A stretch of DNA of 49,979 nt from Desulfobacteraceae bacterium (GTDB lineage: Bacteria > Desulfobacterota > Desulfobacteria > Desulfobacterales > Desulfosalsimonadaceae): the NCBI GenBank assembly GCA_011389515.1, contig JAABUA010000018.1, positions 1 through 49,979 on the forward strand. Direction: 5' to 3'. The notes beneath the pieces were generated by a model, which was not told the origin of the DNA, searched no databases, and saw only the letters and a list, made by a program, of their open reading frames with translations. Below, piece by piece: positions 17,558 to 28,019 of this stretch. Position numbers and translations under genes: made by a program. How positions within the stretch are numbered: position 1 is the stretch's first letter; every line of letters begins with the position of its first letter.

Positions 17558-18042
17558 AAGGGTACTCCGACAATGCGGTTGACAGGGGTTTGGCCGAAGT
17601 CATGGATGTGCATGGGAACCCTTCGGTTGTCGCCGACCACATAAACATAACCGGGTGCGACAGCCCGAGGCGGCAGATTCCAGTCCAGGGCGCCCGTGAC
17701 ATACGGCTCGGCAAGGGGATTGCCATCGACGAAAAACTGTCCATTTTTGAATTCCACCGTTTCCCCCTCGAACGCAAGGATGCGCTTGAGGAGCATGACC
17801 CGGGTGCCGACGTACCGGATGGCCACCACATCATGGCGCGACGGGGAAGAAACAAGATATTTCAGCCGGTTGCAAAAATTGAATTGACCGTCCTGATAGG
17901 TCGGCGCCATGCTGTGCCCATGAATCCGGAACGGGATCAGAACCCAGGAGAAACAGACAAACGCGACAGCCGCCACCAGCCCGACACGGACCAGGTATTT
18001 CAGGTTGATCTCCGGAAACAGAAATGCTTTCAATCGTTTCAT
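17551..18042 (-). CDS. lepB: signal peptidase I
   Basis: 163 aa, a short form of the S26A family. One N-terminal membrane helix (about 16-36) precedes the catalytic Ser44 in HGHSMAPT; Lys86 lies in MLLKRILAFEGE, and the conserved VVGDNRR box is near 134. It removes signal peptides from exported proteins at the outer face of the inner membrane. The Cys-free catalytic part and short length fit minimal signal peptidases. It starts the row lepB, anchored protein, trkA, trkH, and is divergent from the HD protein gene across 139 bp. Confidence 0.92.
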   Translation of the reverse strand: MKRLKAFLFPEINLKYLVRVGLVAAVAFVCFSWVLIPFRIHGHSMAPTYQDGQFNFCNRLKYLVSSPSRHDVVAIRYVGTRVMLLKRILAFEGETVEFKNGQFFVDGNPLAEPYVTGALDWNLPPRAVAPGYVYVVGDNRRVPMHIHDFGQTPVNRIVGVPLW

Positions 18043-18181
18043 GGGTAAATGATAGCCCTGTTTCAGTAGTTTGGGAAGTTTTTTGGTATCTTTTTGCCCT
18101 TTTATATACTAAAAATTTCATTTATCAATCCTTATCAAGGACATCGACATTTTTACTTTCATTTTTCTACTTGGAGGAAAG

Positions 18182-18754
18182 ATGACAAATCAGCCGCCCT
18201 CACGGGACGAAGCATTGCAATTGCTCAAAGAATACAACGCAAATCCTTCCCTGATAAACCACGGTCTTGCCGTTGAGGCAGTCATGCGGTACATGGCCCG
18301 CAAGTACAATGAAGACGAGGAAAAATGGGGCATCATCGGCTTGATCCACGACCTGGATTATGAAAAACACCCCGATGAACACTGCGCAAAAACCAAAGAA
18401 ATACTTGAAAAACACGGATGGCCGGATGAATATATCCGGGCCGCCATCTCGCACGCATACGGTATCTGCAGCGATGTGGAGCCCCTCACTCTTTTGGAGA
18501 AGACCTTGTATGCCATTGACGAGTTGAGCGGCTTCATCGCGGCCTGTGCACTGGTCAGGCCATCCAGAAGCGTAATGGACCTGACGGCCAAATCCGTCCG
18601 CAAAAAATGGAAGCAAAAACACTTTGCCGCCGGCGTGAACCGGCAAATCATTGAAAACGGCGCCCGAATGCTCGATGCCGATCTCAATGACCTGATCTCC
18701 GATACGATCATGGGAATGCGGGAAGTGGCCGATGAAATCGGTCTCAACGGATAA
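18182..18754 (+). CDS. HD-domain hydrolase
   Basis: 190 aa, with GGAGGAAAG just before the ATG. The HD metal site is complete: H27 in LINHGLAVE, H56-D57 in GLIHDLDYEKH, a further His in AISHAYG and Asp in AIDELSG. Small stand-alone HD proteins of this type (often labelled HDIG) hydrolyse phosphate esters of nucleotides or related compounds; the substrate here is unknown. It is followed after 17 bp by the Old Yellow Enzyme gene, so they probably share a transcript. Confidence 0.88.
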   Translation: MTNQPPSRDEALQLLKEYNANPSLINHGLAVEAVMRYMARKYNEDEEKWGIIGLIHDLDYEKHPDEHCAKTKEILEKHGWPDEYIRAAISHAYGICSDVEPLTLLEKTLYAIDELSGFIAACALVRPSRSVMDLTAKSVRKKWKQKHFAAGVNRQIIENGARMLDADLNDLISDTIMGMREVADEIGLNG

Positions 18755-18771
18755 AAAGGAGAAATCTCATT

Positions 18772-20007
18772 GTGAAAATCCCCTCCGCGATATTAAACAA
18801 GCCCTTGTCGCTCCCCTGCGGAGCGATTATTAAAAACCGTCTGGGCAAATCCGCCATGAGCGAAAATTTTGCATCGGCTGACCACTCCCCCGGCAAACGG
18901 TTCCAACGGCTCTATAAAACCTGGGCAAAGGGGGGTGTCGGGCTGTGTGTTACCGGCAACGTGATGGTGGATGAAAGAGCGCTGGGCGAACCGCACAACG
19001 TCGTTATTGCAGATGAACGTCACATGGAAAAGCTTGCCGCATGGGCCGAAGCGGGCACATTCGACAACACCCAGCTCTGGGTGCAGCTGAACCATCCGGG
19101 CAAACAGGTTCCAAACATCCTGGTCAAAGAACCAGTAGCCCCATCGGCCATCGCATTTACAGGAGACCTTGCACGGTTTTTCAATCCACCGCGCGCTCTT
19201 CAGACTGATGAAATCGATACCATTATAAGACGGTTCGCCGCTGCCGCTGGCATCGTGAAAAAAACCGGCTTTACCGGGGTGCAGATCCACGCCGCCCATG
19301 GCTATCTGGTCAGCCAGTTTCTTTCTCCCCGGCAAAACCGGCGCGATGACCGCTGGGGCGGCTCCCTGGAAAACCGGATGCGATTTTTGCTGGAAATTTA
19401 TCGCGCCATACGAAAAAAAGTCGGGACAACATTTCCTGTCGGCGTAAAGCTCAACTCGTCCGATTTTTTAAAAGACGGGTTTTCCGAAGAAGAATCCAGC
19501 CAGGTGGCCATATCCCTGGCCGAAGAGGGGATCGACCTGGTGGAGATTTCCGGCGGCACTTATGAAAAGCCTGCCATGTCGGGCCGGGTTCACAAGGCAG
19601 AAAAATCGACGCGGGAGGCATATTTTCTGTCCTATGCGGAAACCCTCAAAAGAAAAATCGATGTTCCCCTGATGATCACCGGCGGGTTTCGATCGGCTGC
19701 GGGGATGGCCGAAGCGGTCGAAAAAAATGGCATCGACATGGTCGGGCTTGCCCGCCCCCTGGCCGTGGACCCGGACCTGCCCAAAAAGATTTTTTCCGGC
19801 ATGGATTACTTCAGTCCGGTCAAGCCGCTCATGACCGGGGTCTCCTTTATCGACCGGCTGCCGTTGCTGGAAGTCACGTGGTACGAACAGCAAATGGCAC
19901 GGATGGCCGATGGGAAAATGCCCTGCCAGGATCGCAGCGTCTGGCTGTCTCTGGGGCAGACACTTATGGAAAACGGCCTTGAAGTATTCCGCAGGCGAAG
20001 GGCATAA
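18772..20007 (+). CDS. Old Yellow Enzyme family FMN oxidoreductase
   Basis: 411 aa, GTG start with AAGGAG upstream. The family signature is strong: HAAHGYLVSQFLSP, then NRRDDRWGGSLENR, and the late GGFRS and GLARPLAVDP phosphate-binding segments for FMN. It has the TIM barrel only and lacks the C-terminal FeS/FAD part found in 2,4-dienoyl-CoA reductase. These enzymes reduce activated C=C bonds of enones or enoates with NAD(P)H. The natural substrate cannot be told from sequence. It lies 17 bp behind the HD gene. Confidence 0.92.
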   Translation: MKIPSAILNKPLSLPCGAIIKNRLGKSAMSENFASADHSPGKRFQRLYKTWAKGGVGLCVTGNVMVDERALGEPHNVVIADERHMEKLAAWAEAGTFDNTQLWVQLNHPGKQVPNILVKEPVAPSAIAFTGDLARFFNPPRALQTDEIDTIIRRFAAAAGIVKKTGFTGVQIHAAHGYLVSQFLSPRQNRRDDRWGGSLENRMRFLLEIYRAIRKKVGTTFPVGVKLNSSDFLKDGFSEEESSQVAISLAEEGIDLVEISGGTYEKPAMSGRVHKAEKSTREAYFLSYAETLKRKIDVPLMITGGFRSAAGMAEAVEKNGIDMVGLARPLAVDPDLPKKIFSGMDYFSPVKPLMTGVSFIDRLPLLEVTWYEQQMARMADGKMPCQDRSVWLSLGQTLMENGLEVFRRRRA

Positions 20008-20026
20008 CGGGCAGAAGCAGCTTGTA

Positions 20027-20680
20027 CTACGGCGTGATGAGTCCTCGCCGCATGATATTCTCGAGGTTCAGGCGCAGCTGTTCGAATGCTTCGGGCGTGC
20101 CTGTTGCAGGAACGGAAAACGCCTCACCGAACCGCAGCCTAACCCGGGCAAACGGCTTGGGCAGCATAAAACGATCCCAGCTTGTAAAATACCATGCCCG
20201 GTCGGCGGACGTATAAAAGGGGACGATCACGGCATCTGCCAGCTGTGCCAGGCGGATGACCCCCGCCTTGATAATGCCGGCAGGACCCCGGGGACCATCT
20301 GCGATATGCCCCGCGATCTTTCTCTGCCTGAGTTTGGCGACCATTTCGTCTAAGGCCTCGCGTCCGCCCCTTGAGGACGACCCCCTTACGATATCCCACC
20401 CCGTGCGCGTGGCGATCCCGGCGATCAGCTCACCGTCTTTGCTCCTGGAAATCATGAGCGGCGGCCTGTAATGCCTGTAATTTCTGAAATGCTTGATCGC
20501 GGAGAAAAACTGCTGGTGCCAGCAGCACAGCACAACAGCCCTGCCGCTTTCTACGGGGTCCATCCAGGCCCGCTCATTTTCCACGGTTAGCCTGAACGTA
20601 CCGGCATAGGCCCGCACGGTACGGTACAAAATTGAAATAGTCGAATCAGCGGATAGAATTCTCCGCATATTGTCTGACAT
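20027..20680 (-). CDS. DUF374 lysophospholipid acyltransferase family protein
   Basis: 217 aa, ATG at 20680 with AAGGA six bases upstream. It matches the DUF374 family related to the LPLAT acyltransferases: CCWHQQFF in place of the classic HX4D block, a SRSKDGELI segment and HIADGPRGP further on. Members are thought to transfer an acyl chain during envelope lipid or lipid A synthesis. Here it lies 14 bp downstream of the amidase, so the two form a likely operon, although no functional link is obvious. Confidence 0.87.
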   Translation of the reverse strand: MSDNMRRILSADSTISILYRTVRAYAGTFRLTVENERAWMDPVESGRAVVLCCWHQQFFSAIKHFRNYRHYRPPLMISRSKDGELIAGIATRTGWDIVRGSSSRGGREALDEMVAKLRQRKIAGHIADGPRGPAGIIKAGVIRLAQLADAVIVPFYTSADRAWYFTSWDRFMLPKPFARVRLRFGEAFSVPATGTPEAFEQLRLNLENIMRRGLITP

Positions 20681-20694
20681 GCATGTTCCTTTTT

Positions 20695-22179
20695 TTACGG
20701 GCGGATATCAAACCAGGGGTTTGCCCTTTCCAGCTGCCCGGCCAAGCGGAAAAGGGTGGCTTCATCCCCGAAGGGTCCGACGAACTGGACGCCGATGGGC
20801 AGGTTGTCGGCGCCCCAGTAAAGGGGAACCGACATGGCCGGCAACCCGCACAGGTTGGCCATCTGGGTAAAGGGCATTTTCGACAGGCTTTTTTCCGCCA
20901 TCTGGTCCACGATGCCGGAAAGTTTCAGCAGCCCCCCAAGCCTAAGCGCATTGACCGCTTTTACGGCAAAAGCCTCCACGGCGCTTGGGTTCAGTTCCCC
21001 GATTCGGGGCGGCGGCACTGCTATGGTGGGGCAGAGGTACAAGTCATACTTCTTGAAAAATACGCCTATTTTACGGGCCGCTCTGTCCCACTGCCGCATG
21101 GCCTCGACAAAATACGCCGCTGAAAAACTCCTGCCCAGCATACCCAGCGTCCAGGTCAGCGGTTCGACATCAGCGGGGGTGGCCTTGCGCCCCAATATAT
21201 CCGCCATTTCGCGAATATCCGCCCCGACCTCTCCGAAATATAGGGTCATGTAGCTTTTGGCCAGCGCCATCCCGTCAATATCGGGCTCCGCAGACTCCAC
21301 ATGATGTCCCAGGTTTTCCAGTATTCGGGCCGTCTCTTCCACGGCGGCAATGCACTCTTTGTGAACCGGCGTCCCGATTGGGGAACGGGTGTTGAAAGCA
21401 ATGGTAAGCGCTGTCGGCTCTGTTTCCGCCTCTTTCAGGTAGGATCCTTCAGGCGGACGGATTTCATAGGGCGCTCCTGTATCCGCTCCGTTTGTCATGT
21501 CGAGCATGGCCGCGCTGTCGCGGACCGATCGGGAAATTACATGCTCCTGCACTGCGCCCTGCCATACCCGGCCGTGATCGGGGCCGGTAGGGTTGCGCCC
21601 CCGGGAGGGCTTTATACCGAAAAGCCCGCAGCACGATGCAGGGATGCGTATGGACCCGCCGCCGTCCCCGGCGGATGCCATGGGCACCATGCCCACAGCG
21701 ACTGCGGTCGCTGAACCGCCGCTCGATCCTCCCGGGGTGTGCTCCCGGTTCCATGGATTCCTGCAGGGGCCAAACACCTCCGATTCTGTCACCCCGGTCA
21801 GGCCGAACTCCGGGGTGTTGGTCTTCCCGAGAATGACCAGGCCGCTTTTCTTGAACCGGACAACCATTTCACTGTCATTGGCAACGGGGATGTTCTTTAA
21901 CACCCGGTTGCCGTAAGATGTGGGTACGCCCGCATAATCCGCCATGAGATCCTTAAGAAGAAACGGCACCCCGGTAAACGGCCCTTCCGGAATGGGCCCG
22001 GATGCCGCCTTGCGCCCCTGCTCATCCATTCGGGTGACTACCGCGTTGAATGCCGGATTAAACTGCTCGATCCTGTCGATGGCCTCCCCGCAAAGCTCTG
22101 CCGGGGTGACCTCTTTTTTTTTCACAAGTTCGGCCAATCCCATTGCATCATACTGTTCATACTCGGCAAAATTCCCCAT
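20695..22179 (-). CDS. amidase (amidase signature family)
   Basis: 494 aa. The Ser-Ser-Lys triad is visible: K76 in PFLLKDLMAD, cis-Ser152 in GGSSGGSA and nucleophile Ser176 in GGGSIRIPAS (24 residues apart, as in the family). AGGGGG precedes the ATG. Family members hydrolyse amides, and some (GatA) act in tRNA amidation; no gatB or gatC is nearby and the C-terminal half fits stand-alone amidases. A role in amide, lactam-derived or acyl-amide breakdown is possible but undetermined. Confidence 0.93.
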   Translation of the reverse strand: MGNFAEYEQYDAMGLAELVKKKEVTPAELCGEAIDRIEQFNPAFNAVVTRMDEQGRKAASGPIPEGPFTGVPFLLKDLMADYAGVPTSYGNRVLKNIPVANDSEMVVRFKKSGLVILGKTNTPEFGLTGVTESEVFGPCRNPWNREHTPGGSSGGSATAVAVGMVPMASAGDGGGSIRIPASCCGLFGIKPSRGRNPTGPDHGRVWQGAVQEHVISRSVRDSAAMLDMTNGADTGAPYEIRPPEGSYLKEAETEPTALTIAFNTRSPIGTPVHKECIAAVEETARILENLGHHVESAEPDIDGMALAKSYMTLYFGEVGADIREMADILGRKATPADVEPLTWTLGMLGRSFSAAYFVEAMRQWDRAARKIGVFFKKYDLYLCPTIAVPPPRIGELNPSAVEAFAVKAVNALRLGGLLKLSGIVDQMAEKSLSKMPFTQMANLCGLPAMSVPLYWGADNLPIGVQFVGPFGDEATLFRLAGQLERANPWFDIRP

Positions 22180-22237
22180 ACCACCCCCTGCACCAGTTTA
22201 GATTAACCCATCTCAGCCAATACTACTTTTTGTATTG

Positions 22238-22289
22238 TTGTATAGACACGATAAATATTCCCACAGAATATGGGCCCGTAGGGGCACCC
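22238..22289. repeat. dispersed intergenic repeat, copy 2
   Basis: Matches the reverse complement of 7251-7311 (TGTATAGACACG, TTCCCACAG, AATATGGGCCCGTAGGGG). This copy stops inside the hairpin that copy 1 completes (it reads CGTAGGGGCACCCTGA). It lies between the convergent ends of nothing larger: the amidase start (22179) and the dikinase stop (22329). Confidence 0.7.
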
Positions 22290-22328
22290 TGATCATCATC
22301 TCTATTGATAAATGCAAAAAATTGTATT

Positions 22329-25064
<2,736 letters not shown>

Positions 25065-25206
25065 GGATAACCTCCGAAATGCTGAATGTCTTTTTTATAT
25101 TTATCCTCATTCTTAATTTGATAGGGATACGCCGCGATTCAGACCGCAGGACAGTTGAAAAACCTTTTTCACACCCGTTCCGCGGATTATATAAAATACC
25201 GTAGTG

Positions 25207-25254
25207 TAGATAACTTTTTGCGACGCGTCTTTCAAGGAAAAATATAATTCCTTG
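25207..25254 (-). promoter_or_regulatory. probable ppdK promoter with overlapping inverted repeat
   Basis: On the minus strand TTGAAA (25230-25235) and TATCTA (25207-25212) are 17 bp apart, giving a leader of about 135 bases before the ppdK ATG. An inverted repeat CAAGGAA-N8-TTCCTTG (25233-25254) overlaps the -35 box and could bind a regulator. The region around it is AT-rich, unlike the neighbouring genes. Confidence 0.5.
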
Positions 25255-25306
25255 TAAATTATAGATAAATATAATTCGGAATCCATGAAAGCAATTTCCC
25301 CCCCTT

Positions 25307-25503
25307 ATTTCCACGGTGGAGCTGGAAAACACCATCTACCAGCATCCCGACGTAATGGAAGTGGCTGCAAGCAGAATCTTGCCCGCTTCAAGCCGCCCAA
25401 GCAGGTGGTTTTCGGAGAACTGCCAAAAACCGCCACCTTCAAGATCCAGAAATACAAATTGCGCGAACAGGAGTGGGGCGACCGGAAAAGCCGCGTGGTG
25501 TGA
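25307..25503 (+). pseudogene. remnant of an acyl-CoA ligase C-terminal domain
   Basis: Two short pieces in different frames match the C-terminal domain of AMP-forming acyl-CoA synthetases. Frame from 25307 reads ISTVELENTIYQHPDVMEVA (usually preceded by a GEN turn). After a junction near 25366 the next frame reads KQNLARFKPPKQVVFGELPK, then TATFKIQKYKLRE, ending at TGA 25501-25503. In intact enzymes about 40-60 residues separate these blocks, so an internal deletion with frameshift is evident. The catalytic-lysine motif reads FKIQKY where GKIQK is usual. The rest of the gene is missing. No start or promoter is seen. Confidence 0.8.
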
Positions 25504-25505
25504 TA

Positions 25506-26468
25506 TTACAGATCACTGCGGCGCTTTTTTCTTTTCACGTTTTCGGCGAAGTTTTCAAATGCGCTGCGTGAATCATACCGGAATTCATATCCGGTCTTTT
25601 CAACCAGCTTTCGGGAGGTTGCGATCCAGGGAAAGCGCAGGAGGGCAAGGCCCGCGCTGGGAAACTCCGTGAGAAAACCGGCCCGCAGGCGCCAGAACAG
25701 GCTGTTTGCCGGGTACAGGAGCCATTCCGGAAGGTATACTGGAATATTGCCCAGCATTTTGACCATCTCCGGAAAAGTGATCGTCCCTTTTCCGGCGACG
25801 TTATAAATGCCGTCTATTTTCTTCCCAAGGCATTTTTTGATCACTTCGGCCAGATCGTCTTCGTGAACAAATTGAAACGGAGCGGTTTTGCGGGGCAGAA
25901 CAACCACCTTCTTCCGGAGATACCTCGAAATGGGGTTGTCAATGCCGGGGCCGATAACAACGCAGGGGCGGAGAACGGTTATCACGATACCCGGATGCCG
26001 GATACGGAAATCCTCAATCAGGGCTTCGATTTCCTTCTTGTTTTTTGCATACGTAAAATCATCGTTTCCCCTAAGCGGGCTGTCTTCGGTCAGGGGCACC
26101 GGGTTGTCAGGGTAAAAGCCGTATGCGGTGGTCGAACTGGTGTACAGCAGGTGCGATACGCCCCCTTTGGCGCAGGCGTCAAGAACATTCAGGGTGCCAT
26201 TGACGTTGATATCCTCCATCAATGTATTGTCATGCATCGGCGGCAGCACATAGGCGGCATGAACCACCGTATCGATGCGGTGTGTTTTCACCAGATCCAG
26301 CAGCGGCGCCCGGATATCCTGCCTCACAAAATACAGATTGCCGGGCGCGTTTTCAGGCGGGTGAATGTCGATGCCGACAATTTTCGATACGGCACTGCTC
26401 TCTTTGAGCATCCGCGTGATTTTCATCCCAATATAGCCGGAAACACCGGTTATCAGTATGTTTTTCAA
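25506..26468 (-). CDS. NAD(P)-dependent epimerase/dehydrogenase (extended SDR)
   Basis: 320 aa from a TTG at 26468, preceded by GGGAGA five bases away; frames reaching 26585 would add about 39 residues unlike the family. The Rossmann motif GVSGYIG starts the protein, followed by VHAAYVLPP, Ser in YTSSTTAYG and the YAKNK active-site pair (YxxxK). The C-terminal half has the usual substrate-domain pattern (YNVAGKGTITFPEMV). The reaction could be an epimerase, 3-hydroxy-steroid-like dehydrogenase or related step. It is the last gene on the minus strand behind the thiolase (gap about 150 bp) and converges with the ligase remnant. Confidence 0.85.
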   Translation of the reverse strand: MKNILITGVSGYIGMKITRMLKESSAVSKIVGIDIHPPENAPGNLYFVRQDIRAPLLDLVKTHRIDTVVHAAYVLPPMHDNTLMEDINVNGTLNVLDACAKGGVSHLLYTSSTTAYGFYPDNPVPLTEDSPLRGNDDFTYAKNKKEIEALIEDFRIRHPGIVITVLRPCVVIGPGIDNPISRYLRKKVVVLPRKTAPFQFVHEDDLAEVIKKCLGKKIDGIYNVAGKGTITFPEMVKMLGNIPVYLPEWLLYPANSLFWRLRAGFLTEFPSAGLALLRFPWIATSRKLVEKTGYEFRYDSRSAFENFAENVKRKKRRSDL

Positions 26469-26619
26469 ATGTTTCTCCCATGGGACTCCCTGCTGTGCAG
26501 CAAAATGTTTTCCAGAAACTATTTTTCCGAAAAGGGAAGAATGCGGCAAGCCGATCCCGGATTTCCCGACGCCCGGCCCCGACAAAATCTATCCTGCATT
26601 GTCGTTAGAAAAACGTCCG

Positions 26620-27861
26620 CTACCCGGCCTTCTCCAGGATATGGATGCACATGGCCGCTTCCTCGACACCGATGTTGCCACCCCCGTTTTCCGCAAGACC
26701 GATCCGGGCGTTTTCCACCTGGCGCTTGCCGGCCGCACCGCGCAACTGGACGCCCAGTTCATAAATCTGCGCCAGTCCCGAAGCGCCGATGGGATGACCG
26801 CGGCACTCCAGCCCACCGCTGGTATTGACCGGCTGCTTGCCGCCCAGCTTCGTGGCGCCGGTTTCCGCGTACGGTCCGCCTTCCCCCATGGGGCAGAACC
26901 CCATGGCCTCGGTCTGGTGCAGCTCGCCGTAGGCCGTGGCATCGTGCAGCTCTGCAAGGCTGATGTCTGAAGGGGCAATTTCGGAAACCTCGTAGGCCTG
27001 CCTGGCCAGGCGCTCCCCGATATCCTCGCCGTCCAGTGTCCGGTCCGTGCCGGTACCCAGAACAGAGGCCCGGACTCGCAGCGGCCGTGCGCCGGTAATT
27101 TTTTTGAGGAATTTTTCAGAACAGACGATCGCTGCGGCAGCCCCGTCACCCACCGGGGAGCACATGGCCCGGGTCAGGGGGTAGGCGATCGGCTTGTCGG
27201 CAAGCACTTCCTCCACGCTCATGTCCTGCTGGTACTGGGCCATGGGGTTTAAGGCGCCATGCCAGTGATTCTTGGCACAGATCAGTGCAAGCTGACGCTG
27301 GGTGGTGCCGAAGCGGTTCATGTGCCACCTTGCCCCCATTGCATAGGCATCCATGAAGATGGAGCGCCCTTCTCCCGGCGGGGTCTGCCCTTCGGGGATT
27401 GCAAGGTCCAGGGACTTGTTGACCTCTTCCATCATTTTCATGTGGGCCTCGAAATTGCCCACATCCATGCAGGTGGCATAGGCCGAAAGGGAAAGCATCT
27501 TGTTCGGGTTGGTGATCTTCTCCGAGCCGATGGCGATTGCCGTATCGTACATGCCGGCGCGGATGCCGGTATAGGCCAGGTGAAGGGCAGTGGATGCCCC
27601 GGCACAGGCGTTTTCCACGTTGACGACCGGAATGGCTTCAACACCCATGGACCGAAGCACCACCTCCCCTCGTATGGAGTGCTGATTGGAAAACATTCCC
27701 CAGAAAGTATTGGAGAAAAACGCTGCTTCAAGCTGTTTTTTGTCCAGCCCCGCATCTTCCAGGGCAAGGCGCGTTACTTCATGGGCCATATCCCGGACAT
27801 CCCTGTCCGGGTATTTGTTGAACCGGATCATGCCCAGCCCGATAATATACACATTTTCCAT
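26620..27861 (-). CDS. SCP2-type thiolase / acetyl-CoA acetyltransferase
   Basis: 413 aa, with GAGGGG before the ATG. It has the nucleophilic Cys86 in NVENACAGAS, a HDATAYGE segment and the C-terminal GLECRGHPIGASG with its Cys-His pair. The layout (early NxxEN, late HD...E and GHP) is that of the SCP-x/lipid-transfer thiolase branch, not the classic FadA branch. These cleave 3-ketoacyl-CoA, often branched, aromatic or steroid side-chain types. It lies in line with the dehydrogenase, ligase and SCP2 protein, fitting the final cleavage step of the cluster. Confidence 0.9.
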   Translation of the reverse strand: MENVYIIGLGMIRFNKYPDRDVRDMAHEVTRLALEDAGLDKKQLEAAFFSNTFWGMFSNQHSIRGEVVLRSMGVEAIPVVNVENACAGASTALHLAYTGIRAGMYDTAIAIGSEKITNPNKMLSLSAYATCMDVGNFEAHMKMMEEVNKSLDLAIPEGQTPPGEGRSIFMDAYAMGARWHMNRFGTTQRQLALICAKNHWHGALNPMAQYQQDMSVEEVLADKPIAYPLTRAMCSPVGDGAAAAIVCSEKFLKKITGARPLRVRASVLGTGTDRTLDGEDIGERLARQAYEVSEIAPSDISLAELHDATAYGELHQTEAMGFCPMGEGGPYAETGATKLGGKQPVNTSGGLECRGHPIGASGLAQIYELGVQLRGAAGKRQVENARIGLAENGGGNIGVEEAAMCIHILEKAG

Positions 27862-27960
27862 TGTTTCCCCTCTTTTGCAAAAATTGCATTATCGATTCAA
27901 ATGTCCGTGCGTCCTCCATCCTCGCGGTACCAACGCCGAATTCAGTTTCGCTTTGCCCTT

Positions 27961-27995
27961 ACCGTCTACCGCACACCGTCTACCGTCTACCGCCT
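27961..27995. repeat. 7-bp tandem repeat (5 units)
   Basis: Five heptamers in a row: ACCGTCT, ACCGCAC, ACCGTCT, ACCGTCT, ACCGCCT. The tract fills part of the 158-bp gap between the dehydrogenase and thiolase genes, where nothing else is seen. Confidence 0.8.
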
Positions 27996-28019
27996 GCCGG
28001 TCTCCTGCTTCCGGTTCTC

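Noticed and set aside
20695..22179. The amidase as GatA of the tRNA amidotransferase
   Set aside because: No gatB or gatC is near, and GatA is normally found with them or with clear GatA-specific motifs; a general amidase is safer.
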